Assembly (NCBI GenBank): GCA_001579985.1
Contig: LRSR01009342.1
Coordinates: 1 to 23,050, forward strand
Length of the DNA stretch: 23,050 nucleotides
Source of the DNA: Hypsibius dujardini
Lineage: Eukaryota > Tardigrada > Eutardigrada > Parachela > Hypsibiidae
Direction of reading: 5' to 3'
The notes below the pieces were generated by a model. The model was not told the origin of the DNA and did no database searches. It saw only the letters and a program-made list of their open reading frames with translations. This document shows, piece after piece, positions 9,591-19,444 of this stretch; position 1 is the first letter of the stretch; the number at the start of each line of letters is the position of its first letter. Both the position numbers and the translations under genes were made by a program.

Positions 9591-12500
9591 ATGCGGGAAG
9601 TGAACTTGACCGAAGATTTGGTGATCAAGATGACCCAACCGGAGGAGGTGTATTTGGAAATGCACAGGGTCTTCTCCGATCATGCCCTACACCTCATGGA
9701 GGCCCATTGCTCGGAGGAACATTCCAGCATGACGCCAGATGAGATACAACAACGGATTCGAGAAAAGTTCGAGCATTTTTCGCAGACGGCTCAAGTGCAG
9801 TTTCGGTATGAAATAGACTGACGGACAGGCAGACAAACAAACACACAGACAGACAGACACAAAGACAGACAGATATACAGACAAATAGACAAACAGACAA
9901 ACGGACGGATTGACAGGTAGACAGACAGACTGACTTACTGACAAACAAACAGACACGGACAGACAGACAGACAAACAGGCAGACTGACAGAGAGACAAGC
10001 AGAGAGAAAGGAAGACAGACAGACGGGCGGGTTGATAGACAAACAGACTATCTGACAAACAGGTTGACGAACAGACAGACAGCCAGATAAACGGGCAGAT
10101 AGACATTATGTTACGTTATCGACAGGTGGGACAACAAAGGTTTGCTGGGTCAAACACAACTCGTCCCGCTGGCGACCTGGAAAACTGACGATGGCGTGGT
10201 CTATTCCATCCGCATCAATCATCAAGAACGACGCTGGCGTTTCCACGTACTGGGCCCTATCACGAAGCTAAAAGAGCCCATTCCGGACGCCATCTGGAAC
10301 GCGTGGGAGCATTTCAGCGACGCCACCGTCTGGAACCCCACCCAACTGGTCGCCCTCATCAAGCAGGCAACCGAACGGAATATGTGGTCACGCCGGGCCC
10401 ACACGTACGCCCTCTTGGCGCTGCAAGCTTACCGCTTCCCGGAAAGCCAGCTGGAACTATCGCCGGATTGGGAGCTGGTGGAGCAGTTTGCTGTCCATGG
10501 TGGGAACCTTTTCACCGTCTGCTATAGCCCTGCACGCGATGAAGCCGCCCTCCTCATCAAGGGCACGGACAATTGGCGGAACGTCGCGACGGACTTTTGG
10601 TTTGGCTTGACAAGTCTGTTTGGTCGGAGGTACTCGGCGGGTGTGTTGGATCCGTGCGCTTGCGGTTGTGCAAGGTTCCCTGGGCTGCACGAGGCGATGG
10701 AGATTGGGTAAGCCAAATAAAGCAAAAGTACCAGGGTTGTTTACAAAGAATAGTAAGAAACGGCGTGATGTGTTTTCAGGAAAGCCCTTCAGAATGCTCG
10801 ACTAGGAATTGACATCGAAACATCCGCGACCATTAGCCAGTATTTTGTGGACAAACTCAGAAAGCTCAAGATCAATCACATCACTATTGTGGGCCATTCG
10901 TTGGGCGGCCTTATGACGGAGATGGTCGCCATCAAGGTGACAACCGACAAAGAAACTTCTGGTTACATATTCTACATTTTGTGACATACTATATCACTTT
11001 CAATTAAAATAATAATTTGTGGGGAAAAGATAATTTGTAAAAGAAAATAATAGTCATAATTTATAAAGATAATAAGGATATAATAATATAAGAGTAATAA
11101 TGAGATAAGATTAATAACACTTAATAATCGATAATAATAAATAATAAACAAAATAATTAAAATTTTCATTCCACCCGGTAGATCGAAATTCGTTTGAATC
11201 TTTGAGAGTTCGAAAACCGCAAAAGAACAAACTCTTTTGGAGCTCTTAAAATGCATCACTAAGTGTTCTTTTCGAATTTTCAGCTGGGATTACGGGGCGA
11301 GAGCTTTGACAGCCCCGGTTGTCGTGGGAGTTGCATCATGTCGGAGAAGGAGTATCAAACAGCTCTCGCCGAAGGTCGTGTCCGCGTTAATAACTACTTC
11401 TCCACACCGCACGTCATTAACACGGTCAATAACCATCCTGGAGTGATGTACCAGCTGATGATCCCAGAGACCTTCAAAGTGAGCGATGGAAACAGTTAAA
11501 ATTAATCAACCATATATAGCACAAAATTATAGCTATTAAAAAAAGTTAAGCTAACGATCCAAATACCTAAATTTAAATTTGCTGAAAATAATTACGCTGG
11601 AAAACCATTTAAAAGATTTTGAATTTGCTTGTCTAAAAGTTTTAGTTTAGTTTACAGTTTTATTTTATAGTAAATTTATTTTTTTAAATATTGTTTAAGT
11701 ATTATATTTAGTAATAATATTTAATTTAACTTTTTTTTTTAAATGTGTTTTTTTATTTTATTTTAAAGTTTTTCTAATCTAGTTTGGTTGTTTTTATCTG
11801 AAGGTGGCGGACGGGAGGAAGTTGCGACCCAGGACGCTTCCCTTGGCGAGACTCCGACGCAGGTTGCGATACTTGTTGTACGGAATTCAGTGGACCCTCT
11901 CACGCCACCGCATGGCTGCGTATGAAGAGTACCTCAAAGGTCTGCCAGCGGAGCGGACTGAGCCGACGAAATGGCCGACTTTGACCATCAACAACGCTTG
12001 GGTTATTATAACTGGAAGGGGCGAACGAGAGCGATCGCCCTTCGAAAACAACCCCGATACTACTGGTAAAAGTTAGTAAACTCAATTTTGATTCATCTTA
12101 ATCTGACAATTTTGTAGAAAATAACGCGTTGACGAGGAGTGCGATCGTTAAGGCGGCATCTGCAACAAAGACTGCTGACCACAATTTCCTAGAATGGCTG
12201 CTGAAACGTGTCAAATTAGAGTATGCCTTCCCGGGTGCTTCTCCCGCATCCACATCCGCTTCCTCCAGTGAAAGTAAGAGATTCTTTTTCGTCTGCATTT
12301 CCTGAAATTGTCCCACAATCTATTCCATATCTCGAACCCGAATTCCTCGACGCTAATATTTAATATCCACAATCCGTATTTTAAATTTACAACCCGAAAT
12401 AATTGCACTTTTTATAATAATTTGCACTTTTTTGTGCAATGTCTTTACTGGTCAAATTAAACATCTGACATCATCTGCCTAACAGTGAAATTTAATCGAT

Positions 12501-13899
12501 ATAATTCGTACGTCATGAATTACCTGAAAAATGATGCGAAAGTGGAATAACATTTTATTTTTTACATTCTGATACTTTTTTGGAATTTTTCTATTGTGCA
12601 GGTCGGAAGGACGGATTTCGTGCGGAGATTGTGAAAGGCTTTGTCAACTACCTGATGCTGCGGCATGCCGGAGAATTATCAGGTTCGCAGGGAGTATCTC
12701 CTTCTCCGTCCGGTCGAAATCCATTTAAGCAGCACGACTTAAATATAAATATTTCATTAAATTTGCGGTTGAATCAAAAAATAATAAGACGTTATTAATT
12801 CGGTGTTTTTAAAACTAGGTGAGGAACAGGATTCGGTTGCTGTGACGATTGACCGCTTCCGTGATCACCTGATCAGGGAATTGATGGGAACTTTACAAGA
12901 GTCTCACCCAATTCTGGGCGAGTCAAGTCGTTGTGAGTTTGCCTCAAAAAAATTGAATTGAGAATTAAATTAATTTTGGTGTTTGATTGATTGATTCGTA
13001 TTGTACTTAACAGGCAAGGAAAGAACCTATCGACTGGAGATGCTGATGGCCTTGCGAGAGTTGCTACTCGAAGCGGAAGGAGTCTTGCCTATGCTTATTC
13101 ATATGGAACGAATCACCTCCATCGAAATTCCCACGTTGGGGGGAGAGCAAACTCCCGCTACAGATGTTTCAACGTAAGCTAGCAAACGTTTTATTGTAAA
13201 TGAAATATGTTACGGTTGACTATATCTGAAAAACTTGCGGACAGAGACTGACATAGGCAGATAATAGGTGAACAGACAGATAGACGAATGGAGATCGGGC
13301 ATCGAGACAGACAGATAAACAAACAGACATGCATAAAAAAATCAAACGTATGAGCAGACAGGCAGACACGAGACTAATAAACAGACACGCGAACAAGCAT
13401 GCATTTAAACAGATGAACAAACAGACATATTTGCAGACAGCCAACACGCCAGACAGACAGACAAATGGAAATCGGACATCCAGACAGATAGATTGGTAAA
13501 CAAATAGAGAGACAGGCAGACATACAGAAAAAAAAACATTTGAACAAACATGCAGACAAAAGACAGGGAGACATGCATTCAGACAGACGGACAGGCAGAC
13601 GTGATTGCAGGCTGACATCGAGCCATGACAGTGACATCTTGTTTCCAAACTTCAGAGCTCCCTCTTTCGATGTCCCGCTCAGCGTCAGCAATCCCACCCT
13701 CTTAGAGCGCGTAAATCGTCTGGTCAATGAACACCGGGAAATGATGGAAAAACTTCATCTGAGATACACCGAAGTGGAGCACACGGGTGCTCTGAAAGAA
13801 GGGGAGGCTCATGCGGAATTGATGATGAAGGAATTCATGATGCTCGTGGTAGTCAACATGGGTGCAAGTTTACCGAGTACCGTTCACCACGCCGCATAA
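9591..13899 (+). CDS. Lipase class 3-like alpha/beta-hydrolase, gene A (10 exons)
   Basis: Exons: 9591-9805, 10126-10707, 10780-10936, 11284-11478, 11804-12065, 12118-12273, 12602-12724, 12819-12932, 13014-13173, 13656-13899 (TAA); 2208 nt, 735 residues. The nucleophile elbow GHSLGG (Ser306) is the class 3 lipase/esterase motif. Upstream ALLIKGTDNWRN resembles the RGT oxyanion strand, and ESFDSPG (324-330) sits where lipases have the GxPRVG region. TPHVINTVNNHPG (359-371) takes the place of the usual Asp-containing segment; which residue is the catalytic Asp is unclear. The C-terminal ~350 residues match no family I recognise: they hold ERTEP, a Ser-rich stretch (STSASSS) and helical segments. 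No signal peptide is visible at ATG 9591, chosen because it aligns with C's start before QPEE. Oddity: the donor after 12724 reads TTAAGC, where copy B has GTAAGC. In-phase GTs at 12683 or 12713 could substitute. Substrate unknown. Confidence 0.85.
9818..10118 (+). repeat. GACA-rich degenerate microsatellite, intron 1 of gene A
   Basis: Nearly all of intron 1 (9806-10125) consists of CAGA/GACA units with variants. On the minus strand it gives spurious Cys/Leu/Ser-rich ORFs. Gene C has no intron at this position. Confidence 0.9.
10937..11283 (+). other. Intron 3 of gene A (position shared with B and C)
   Basis: Phase 0, directly after the EMVAIK codons. The middle is AT-rich with AATAAT-type runs. 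The last 120 bases are similar to the B intron (16333-16543). No other content was seen. Confidence 0.8.
11479..11803 (+). other. Intron 4 of gene A (absent from C)
   Basis: AT-rich, phase 0, between the ETFK and VADG codons. The equivalent B intron is 16739-17022. In gene C the same protein region is read through without a break. Confidence 0.8.
12274..12601 (+). other. Intron 6 of gene A
   Basis: Phase 1, donor GTAAGA, acceptor GTGCAG. The start of the intron is conserved in B as TTCTTTTTCGTCTGCAT, but B has lost the donor GT. No repeat or gene inside. Confidence 0.75.
13240..13620 (+). repeat. GACA-rich tract with higher-order duplication, last intron of gene A
   Basis: CAGA/GACA units fill most of the intron 13174-13655. 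A longer unit is duplicated inside: a segment like ATGGAGATCGGGCATC near 13289 recurs as ATGGAAATCGGACATC near 13466, about 175 bp apart. The same arrangement is present in copy B, so it predates that duplication. Confidence 0.85.
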
Positions 13900-14225
13900 A
13901 GGTCACCGAAGTCCAGGTATTTACTTACTACAGTACAACTACATACACATGTACATACTGTTTATGTCATTGTGTGTTATATATTCATACGTATACGTAT
14001 ACATATTTACTGTGAATTACATATAAGTGTAATTTTTGTTTCAGATGAGGGAATTGACAAGGAACTCCTCGTCCGGGGATGTAAATATTTTGTTTTGAGA
14101 TGCCGCTGTGTCACCATTACGATGGCCGTCTGCGTTCTAAGATTGCAATTGAAAGCATGGGCAGGATTTGCTATCTTTTTTAATGCTTTTGTTGACTTTT
14201 AACTTTGTATATATTTTTGCATCAT
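13900..14225 (+). other. Probable 3' UTR with intron, gene A
   Basis: After TAA (13897-13899) a donor GTCCAG|GTATTT lies at 13917 and an acceptor TTTCAG ends at 14044. The segment after it (ATGAGG..., 14045 to about 14215) is conserved in copy B at 19564. Conservation of both splice sites suggests a spliced 3' UTR. The segment could also be an alternative terminal exon. Confidence 0.5.
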
Positions 14226-14509
14226 CAGTAAGGGTATTCAAAGTTTGATTATTTGCAGCGATTATCTCGCTAATTCAAACTCGCTAATCTCCCTGGTTTT
14301 GCACGCCAATGCAACGGTGATACGAGGACACGCCCCCTGGCTTACCTGAGGCTGTGTCTCCTTCGCTAATCTCAACTGACATGGACCACTCACAAGACAG
14401 ATGCAGCTCCTTGGCTGCTTTTTTCGCGTATCTTCAAAACCAGGGAGATTAGCGAGTTTGAATTAGCGAGATAATCGCTGTAAATAATCGAATTTGAATA
14501 CCCTTACTG
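14226..14509. mobile_element. MITE with ~76-bp terminal inverted repeats
   Basis: The ends are CAGTAAGGGTATTCAAA and TTTGAATACCCTTACTG. The arms stay complementary with few mismatches through GCGATTATCTCGCTAATTC and AATCTCCCTGGTTTT. The core of about 130 bp has no ORF. It sits between gene A's 3' UTR and the B 5' flank. Copy B's own 3' flank lacks it. No clear target-site duplication seen. Confidence 0.85.
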
Positions 14510-15343
14510 TAAACCGGTGTCTTTATTTACGCCGGAGTTTCATTGAGTACATTAGGGAGGTTGCGCTTGCTGTAAAAAAAGAAACCTATACGAATCGGAA
14601 GAAGAAACGTCGTTGCAATCAACGTTTCTATCATCGTAACTCAGTTCACGTTGCGCAATGAAACTTAAACGTAAACGAACAAAGCAACGTTTACGGAGCT
14701 TTCAACAACAACAGCTGATAATGGAATCTCCGCCACGCGAAGACACAGAGATTCCTTACTAGCTAATGGATTCTCACTTCTGATAATCCAAAAGGAAGAC
14801 CAAACAATTTTCAAAATCTAGATTGGTGTTTGTTGATATAATTCGGAAAAGATAAATAACAAAACACGAAACAAAAAGGATAACGAAAAAAGTCGAGTAC
14901 CACCACACATGCAGGATTATGAATTAGGCGACAATCAAGGAAAACGGCTCAAACACTGCATCCGGGCCAAAAGTTCGGCGGGGCGAGATTACTGGCCTGA
15001 TGCTAATTTTCAACAGGCAGCCCCGCTGCGTTGCCTCAGTCCTAGCTATCGCGGGTAAACGTCGTTCCAAACGACACGACGCGGTTCGTTTCGTATCAAA
15101 CGTCGTATTTACGAACAATTCTTCGTTTCTACAAACGTTTTCGTTTTCGTTCCAATTTCACGACGAGCGCAACCTCCGTATTGCGGCATGTGCTGCTTCA
15201 CTCTCGTCTGTCTGTGTGCACAGTATAGCTCGTACGACCCTGTTTGAAAACATTAAGAAGCTCGTTCTTCTAGAAGTTCAACAGTCTTTGGTGTTATTGT
15301 GGTGGGACGACGAAAGCAGGCGTGTTTTTATCCATTTTTATGT
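14510..15343 (+). other. 5' flank of copy B, homologous to the C 5' flank
   Basis: The parts 14511-14553 (ACCGGTGTCTTTATTTACGC) and 15180-15340 (through GTGGTGGGACGACGAAAGC) match 20745-20958 upstream of gene C. They are interrupted by the element 14554-15179. I see no such match upstream of gene A. This may be promoter or 5' UTR sequence shared by B and C. No strong TATA box is evident. Confidence 0.7.
14554..15179. mobile_element. 626-bp DNA-transposon-like insertion with ATT duplication
   Basis: The ends AGGGAGGTTGCGCT and AGCGCAACCTCCGT are inverted (one mismatch in 14). ATT is present on both sides (14551-14553 and 15180-15182). In the C flank the uninterrupted sequence reads ACATTGCGGC with a single ATT, so C serves as a paralogous empty site. 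The inside is rich in AACG motifs with local hairpins and has no transposase-like ORF. A 3-bp duplication would fit a PIF/Harbinger-like element, but the superfamily is uncertain. Confidence 0.75.
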
Positions 15344-17151
15344 ATGTATGTTATCGACAGGTGGGACAACAAAGGTTTGTCAGGGCAGACTAAACTCGTG
15401 CCGTTTGCGACCTGGAAAACCGACGATGGCGTGGTCTTTACCATCCGTGTCAACCACGAAGAACGACGCTGGCGGTTCCACGTGCTAGGTCCAATTGCGA
15501 AGCTAAAAGAGCCCATTCCGGACGCCATCTGGAACGCGTGGGAGCACTTCAGCGACGCCACCGTCTGGAACCCCACCCAACTGGTCGCCCTCATCAAGCA
15601 GGCCACCGAACTAAACATGTGGTCACGCCGGGCCCATAAGTACGCTCTGTTGGCGCTGCAAGCTTACTGCTCCTCGGCAAGCAAGCTGGAATTACCACGG
15701 GATTGGGAGCTGGTGGAGCAGTTCGTCGTTCATGGTGGAAACCTTTTGACTGTCTGCTACAGCCCGGCACACAATGAAGCTGCCCTCATCATCAAGCGCA
15801 CGGACAATTGGCGGAACGTCGTGACGGACTTTTGGTTTGGTGTGACGAGTCTGTTTGGGCGGAGGGTACTCGGCGGGTGTGTTGGATCCGTGCGCTTGCG
15901 GTTGTGCAAGGTTCCCTGGGCTGCACGAGGCGATGGAGATTGGGTAAGACAAATAGGTCCGAAGTTCTATTCGAGTAATTGCACCAATGTAAATAAGTTG
16001 AAACAATATTATATTATAAGATATTTTAATGGCTCAAAAATCAGCTTTTTGGTTTTAATTGAACTTAATTTATTCATTTAACGTGTTTTGTTTAGAGCCC
16101 AAAGCGGGGGTGAGGGGATTAATGGGCCCATTAATATTAACAAAGAATAGTAAGAACGGCGTGATGTGTTTCCAGGAAAGCCATTCAGAATGCTCGATCG
16201 GGAAGCCCCATAGAAAGATCCGCGATTATTAGCCAGGATTTTGTGGAAAAACTCCAAAAGCGCAAGATCAATCACATTACCATTTTGGGCCATTCGTTGG
16301 GCGGCCTTATGACGGAGATGGTCGCCATCAAGGTGACAACTGACTATCTGGTTGGATATTCAACATTTTGTGACAAATCACTTAATAAATGATATTATTA
16401 GATTTCAACTAAACTAATAATTTGTCATTGCACCCGGTAGATTGAATTTCGTTTGAGTCTTTGAGAATTCGTAAACCGCAAAAGGAACAAACGTTTTTGA
16501 AGCTTTTAAAAAGCACCATTAAATGTTCTTTTCCACTTTTCAGCTGGGATTACGGGGCGAGAGCTTTGACAGCCCCGGTTGTCGTGGGAGTTCCATCATG
16601 TCGGAGAAGGAGGATCAAAGAGCTCTTGAAGAAGGTCGTGTCCGCGTTAATAACTACTTCTCCACACCGCACGTCATCAACACGGTCAACAACCATCCTG
16701 GATTGTTAATTCAGTTGCCGATACCAGAGACCTATAAAGTGAGCGATGGAAACAGTTAAAGTTAATCAGCAATATATAACAAAAAAAATTGTAGTTATTA
16801 AAAATATCTAATATTGACTTTACTGAAAAGAGTTAAGCTGGAAAACCATTTTATAAAGTCAACTACAAATTTTATTTACTTAATTGCTTAGCGAAAAAAT
16901 ATTTGCTGTAAGATGTAACGCTTGTTGTATATATGTTTAAGAACTAATAAAGATTTTCATATTTTATTTCAGTGTTTTATTTTCTAGTTTTTCTAATCTA
17001 GTTTGATTGTTTCTATTTGAAGGTGGCGAACGGGAGGAAATTGCGACCCAGGACGCTTCCTTTGGCGAGACTGCGACGCACGTTGCGATACGTGTGGTAC
17101 GGAATGCAGTGGACGCTCTCACGCCATCGTATAGCTGCCTATGAAGAGTAC

Positions 17152-17509
17152 GAGGTAGAGGCCGTTAACCAGGCCACTTTTAGAAATCGTAACTTAATCA
17201 GGCCGGTTTTTTCAACGTTGATTTCCCGGCGCTGCAGTGCTGCCATGCCACGACAGATGGCTTGAAAACATTCAGAAAAATTCTCTGACCCATTTTAGTT
17301 CGTTCCTAAGCCTCACGGTTCGAATTTGAGTCCAAAAAATGGAATAGGAAAATCTCAATGGAGAAGTGTGCAAGCAGTCCGGTAGAGGCGCCACTTCGGT
17401 TCCATCTCCCTGGATTGACTTCGCAAAAACGACTTATGCGCCACCTGTTGGCTGCCGGCCTGGTTAAGTTACGATTTCTGAAAGCGGCCTGGTTAACGGC
17501 CTTTACCTC
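17152..17509. mobile_element. 358-bp MITE inserted in exon 5 of copy B
   Basis: The ends GAGGTAGAGGCCGTTAACC and GGTTAACGGCCTTTACCTC are inverted, with arms of about 57 bp. The 4-bp GTAC is duplicated on both sides (17148-17151 and 17510-17513). Gene A has the uninterrupted site GAAGAGTACCTC. No ORF of note inside. Insertion plus duplication adds 362 bp and breaks the frame unless it is spliced out. Confidence 0.93.
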
Positions 17510-18755
17510 GTACCTGAAAAGCCTTCCAGTGGAGCGGACTGAGCCGAAAGCCTGGCCAACTTTGCGCATCACAGACGCTTGGGTTATTATAACTGGAAGG
17601 GGCGAACGAGAGCGATCGCCCTTCGAAGATAACCCCGATACTAATGGTACAATTTACAATGACAAGCAGAATTGGTAAAATTTAATTGAAATTGTATAAA
17701 TAATTGAAATTGAAATTTAACGTAATTAAATAAATAATATTTTCTCCCATTTATTGGCATAGTTTTTAATTAGTATTTTTGTTTTGCTACTTTGTAGTAC
17801 ATGCGTTGATGATGAGTGCGCTCGGTGAGGGGCTATGTTCACTGAAGACTGCTGACCACACCTTCCTGGAATGGCTGCTGAAATGTGCCAAATTGGAGCC
17901 TAACTTGCCGGGTACTTCCACATCCGCTTCCTCCAGTGAAAGAATTAAGAAGATTCTTTTTCGTCTGCATTCCCGAAACGTTTGCCACATTTTATTCCAC
18001 ATCTCGATATAAATTATTCACCATGAATTACCTTAAAACTGATGCGAAAGTAAAATAAATTTACATTTTTAACATTTTGATATTTTTTGGGATTTTTTTC
18101 TATTTTCCAGATCGGAAGGAAGAATTTCGTGCGGAGATTGTAAAAGCCCTTGTCAACTACTTGATGCTGCGGCAGGCCGGAGAGTTATCAGGTTCGCAGG
18201 GAGTATCTCATTCTCCGGCCACTCGAAATCCAAGTAAGCACAACGACTTAAAATATAAATAATTCATTAAATTTGCGGTTGAAAAAAAAATTATAAAACA
18301 TTATTAATTCGGTGTTTTTTGTCCGGTGTTCAAGGCGCCAAACTGGATTCGGTTGCTGTAACGATTAATTGTTGCCGTGATTACCTGATCAGAGAATTGA
18401 TGGGAAGCTTACAAGAGTCCCAGCCAATTCTGGGCGAGTCAAGCCGTTGTAAGTTTGCCTCAAAAACTCAATTGAGAATTGAATTGATTTTTCCGTTTGA
18501 TTGATTGATTCGTATTGTACTTAACAGGCAAGGAAAGAACGTATCGCCTCGAGATGCTGATGGCCTTGCGAGAGTTGCTACTCGAAGTCATGCCTACGCT
18601 TGAACGTCTGGAACGAATCCCCTCCATCGACATTCCCACGTCGGAGGAACAGCGAATTGCCGCTGCAGATGATTCAGCGTAAGCCAAGCGATTTGGGGAT
18701 TGCAAAACAGCAGACGCTTTTTGTAACTGAAGTATCTTCTGAAGAAGTTGCGGAC

Positions 18756-19150
18756 AGGGCGACTGACTGACATATAGGCAGACAATACGCGAACAGACAA
18801 ATAGATGAATGGAGATCGGGCATCCAGACAGACAGACAGACACGCATACAAAAAGCAAACGTATGAGCAGACAGTCAAACACGAGACTAATAGACAGACA
18901 CGCAGGCAAGCACAAGCATGCTTTTTTACAGATAAACAGACAGACATATTTGCAGAGAGTCAGATAGTCAACACGCCAGACAGACAGACAAATGGAAATC
19001 GGACATCCAGACAGAGAAACAGAGAGAGAGACAGACATACCGAAAAACAAACATTTGAACAAATCTGCAGACAAAAGACAGGCAGACACGCAGGGAGACA
19101 TGCATTGAGACAGACGGACCGACAGACTTACTTGCAGAGAGTCAGACTGA
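18756..19150 (+). repeat. GACA-rich tract, last intron of copy B
   Basis: Homologous to 13240-13620 in gene A, including the internal duplicated unit (GGAGATCGGGCATCC near 18811 and GGAAATCGGACATCC near 18992), with many small indels between the copies. Confidence 0.85.
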
Positions 19151-19444
19151 TAATACGCTATGGCATTGATACTGTTTTTGCATTTGTTTTCCAACTTCAG
19201 AACTCCTTCCATCGAAGTCACGCCTGGCATCAACGATCCCATCCTCTTACAGCGGATAGATTGTGTGGTAAATGAACATCGGGAAATGCTGGAAAGACTT
19301 GAGTTGAGATACACCGAATCGGAGCTCACGGGTTCTGTGAAAGGAGGAGAGGCTCATGGAGATCTGATGATGGAGGGATTCGTCATCCTCGTGATATTCA
19401 CCATGGATGCAGATTTACCGAGTACCCTTCACCAAGCCGCATAA

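Larger units (their letters stand above)
15344..19444 (+). pseudogene. Lipase class 3-like gene copy B, damaged
   Basis: This is a close paralogue of gene A, exon by exon: 15344/15361-15943, 16176-16332 (GHSLGG intact), 16544-16738 (ESFDSPG, HVINTVNNHPG intact), 17023-17151 plus 17510-17646, 17798-17941, 18111-18233, 18335-18448, 18528-18678, 19201-19444 (TAA). Lesions seen: no equivalent of A exon 1; one extra G in the run 15864-15866, shifting the frame after FGRR (583 nt against A's 582); a 358-bp MITE in exon 5; and donor GT changed to GA after 17941, with readthrough stopping near 18012. Other splice sites, including the exon 7 donor that A has lost, are intact. The open frame extends upstream of the old exon 2 acceptor, so ATG 15344 could start a chimeric N-terminus. 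A pseudogene is the most likely state; a sequencing error could explain the single G but not the rest. Confidence 0.85.

Noticed and set aside
9687-10106. Long minus-strand Cys/Leu/Ser/Val-rich ORFs over the GACA tracts (also near 13220-13648 and 18594-19329)
   Set aside because: They are translations of a tetranucleotide repeat that lacks stop codons; their composition follows the repeat unit.
10573-10812. Second reading frame over the end of A exon 2 as a separate gene
   Set aside because: It is the same frame that copy B is shifted into; the A and C frames agree with each other and continue into GHSLGG.
14226-14509. Exact target-site duplication of the CAGTAAGGG MITE
   Set aside because: The flanking bases (CATCAT left, TAAACC right) do not match, so I do not claim one.
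15000-15488. ORF spanning the end of the 14554-15179 element and the B 5' flank
   Set aside because: It crosses an element boundary, has no recognisable domain and no equivalent in the C flank.
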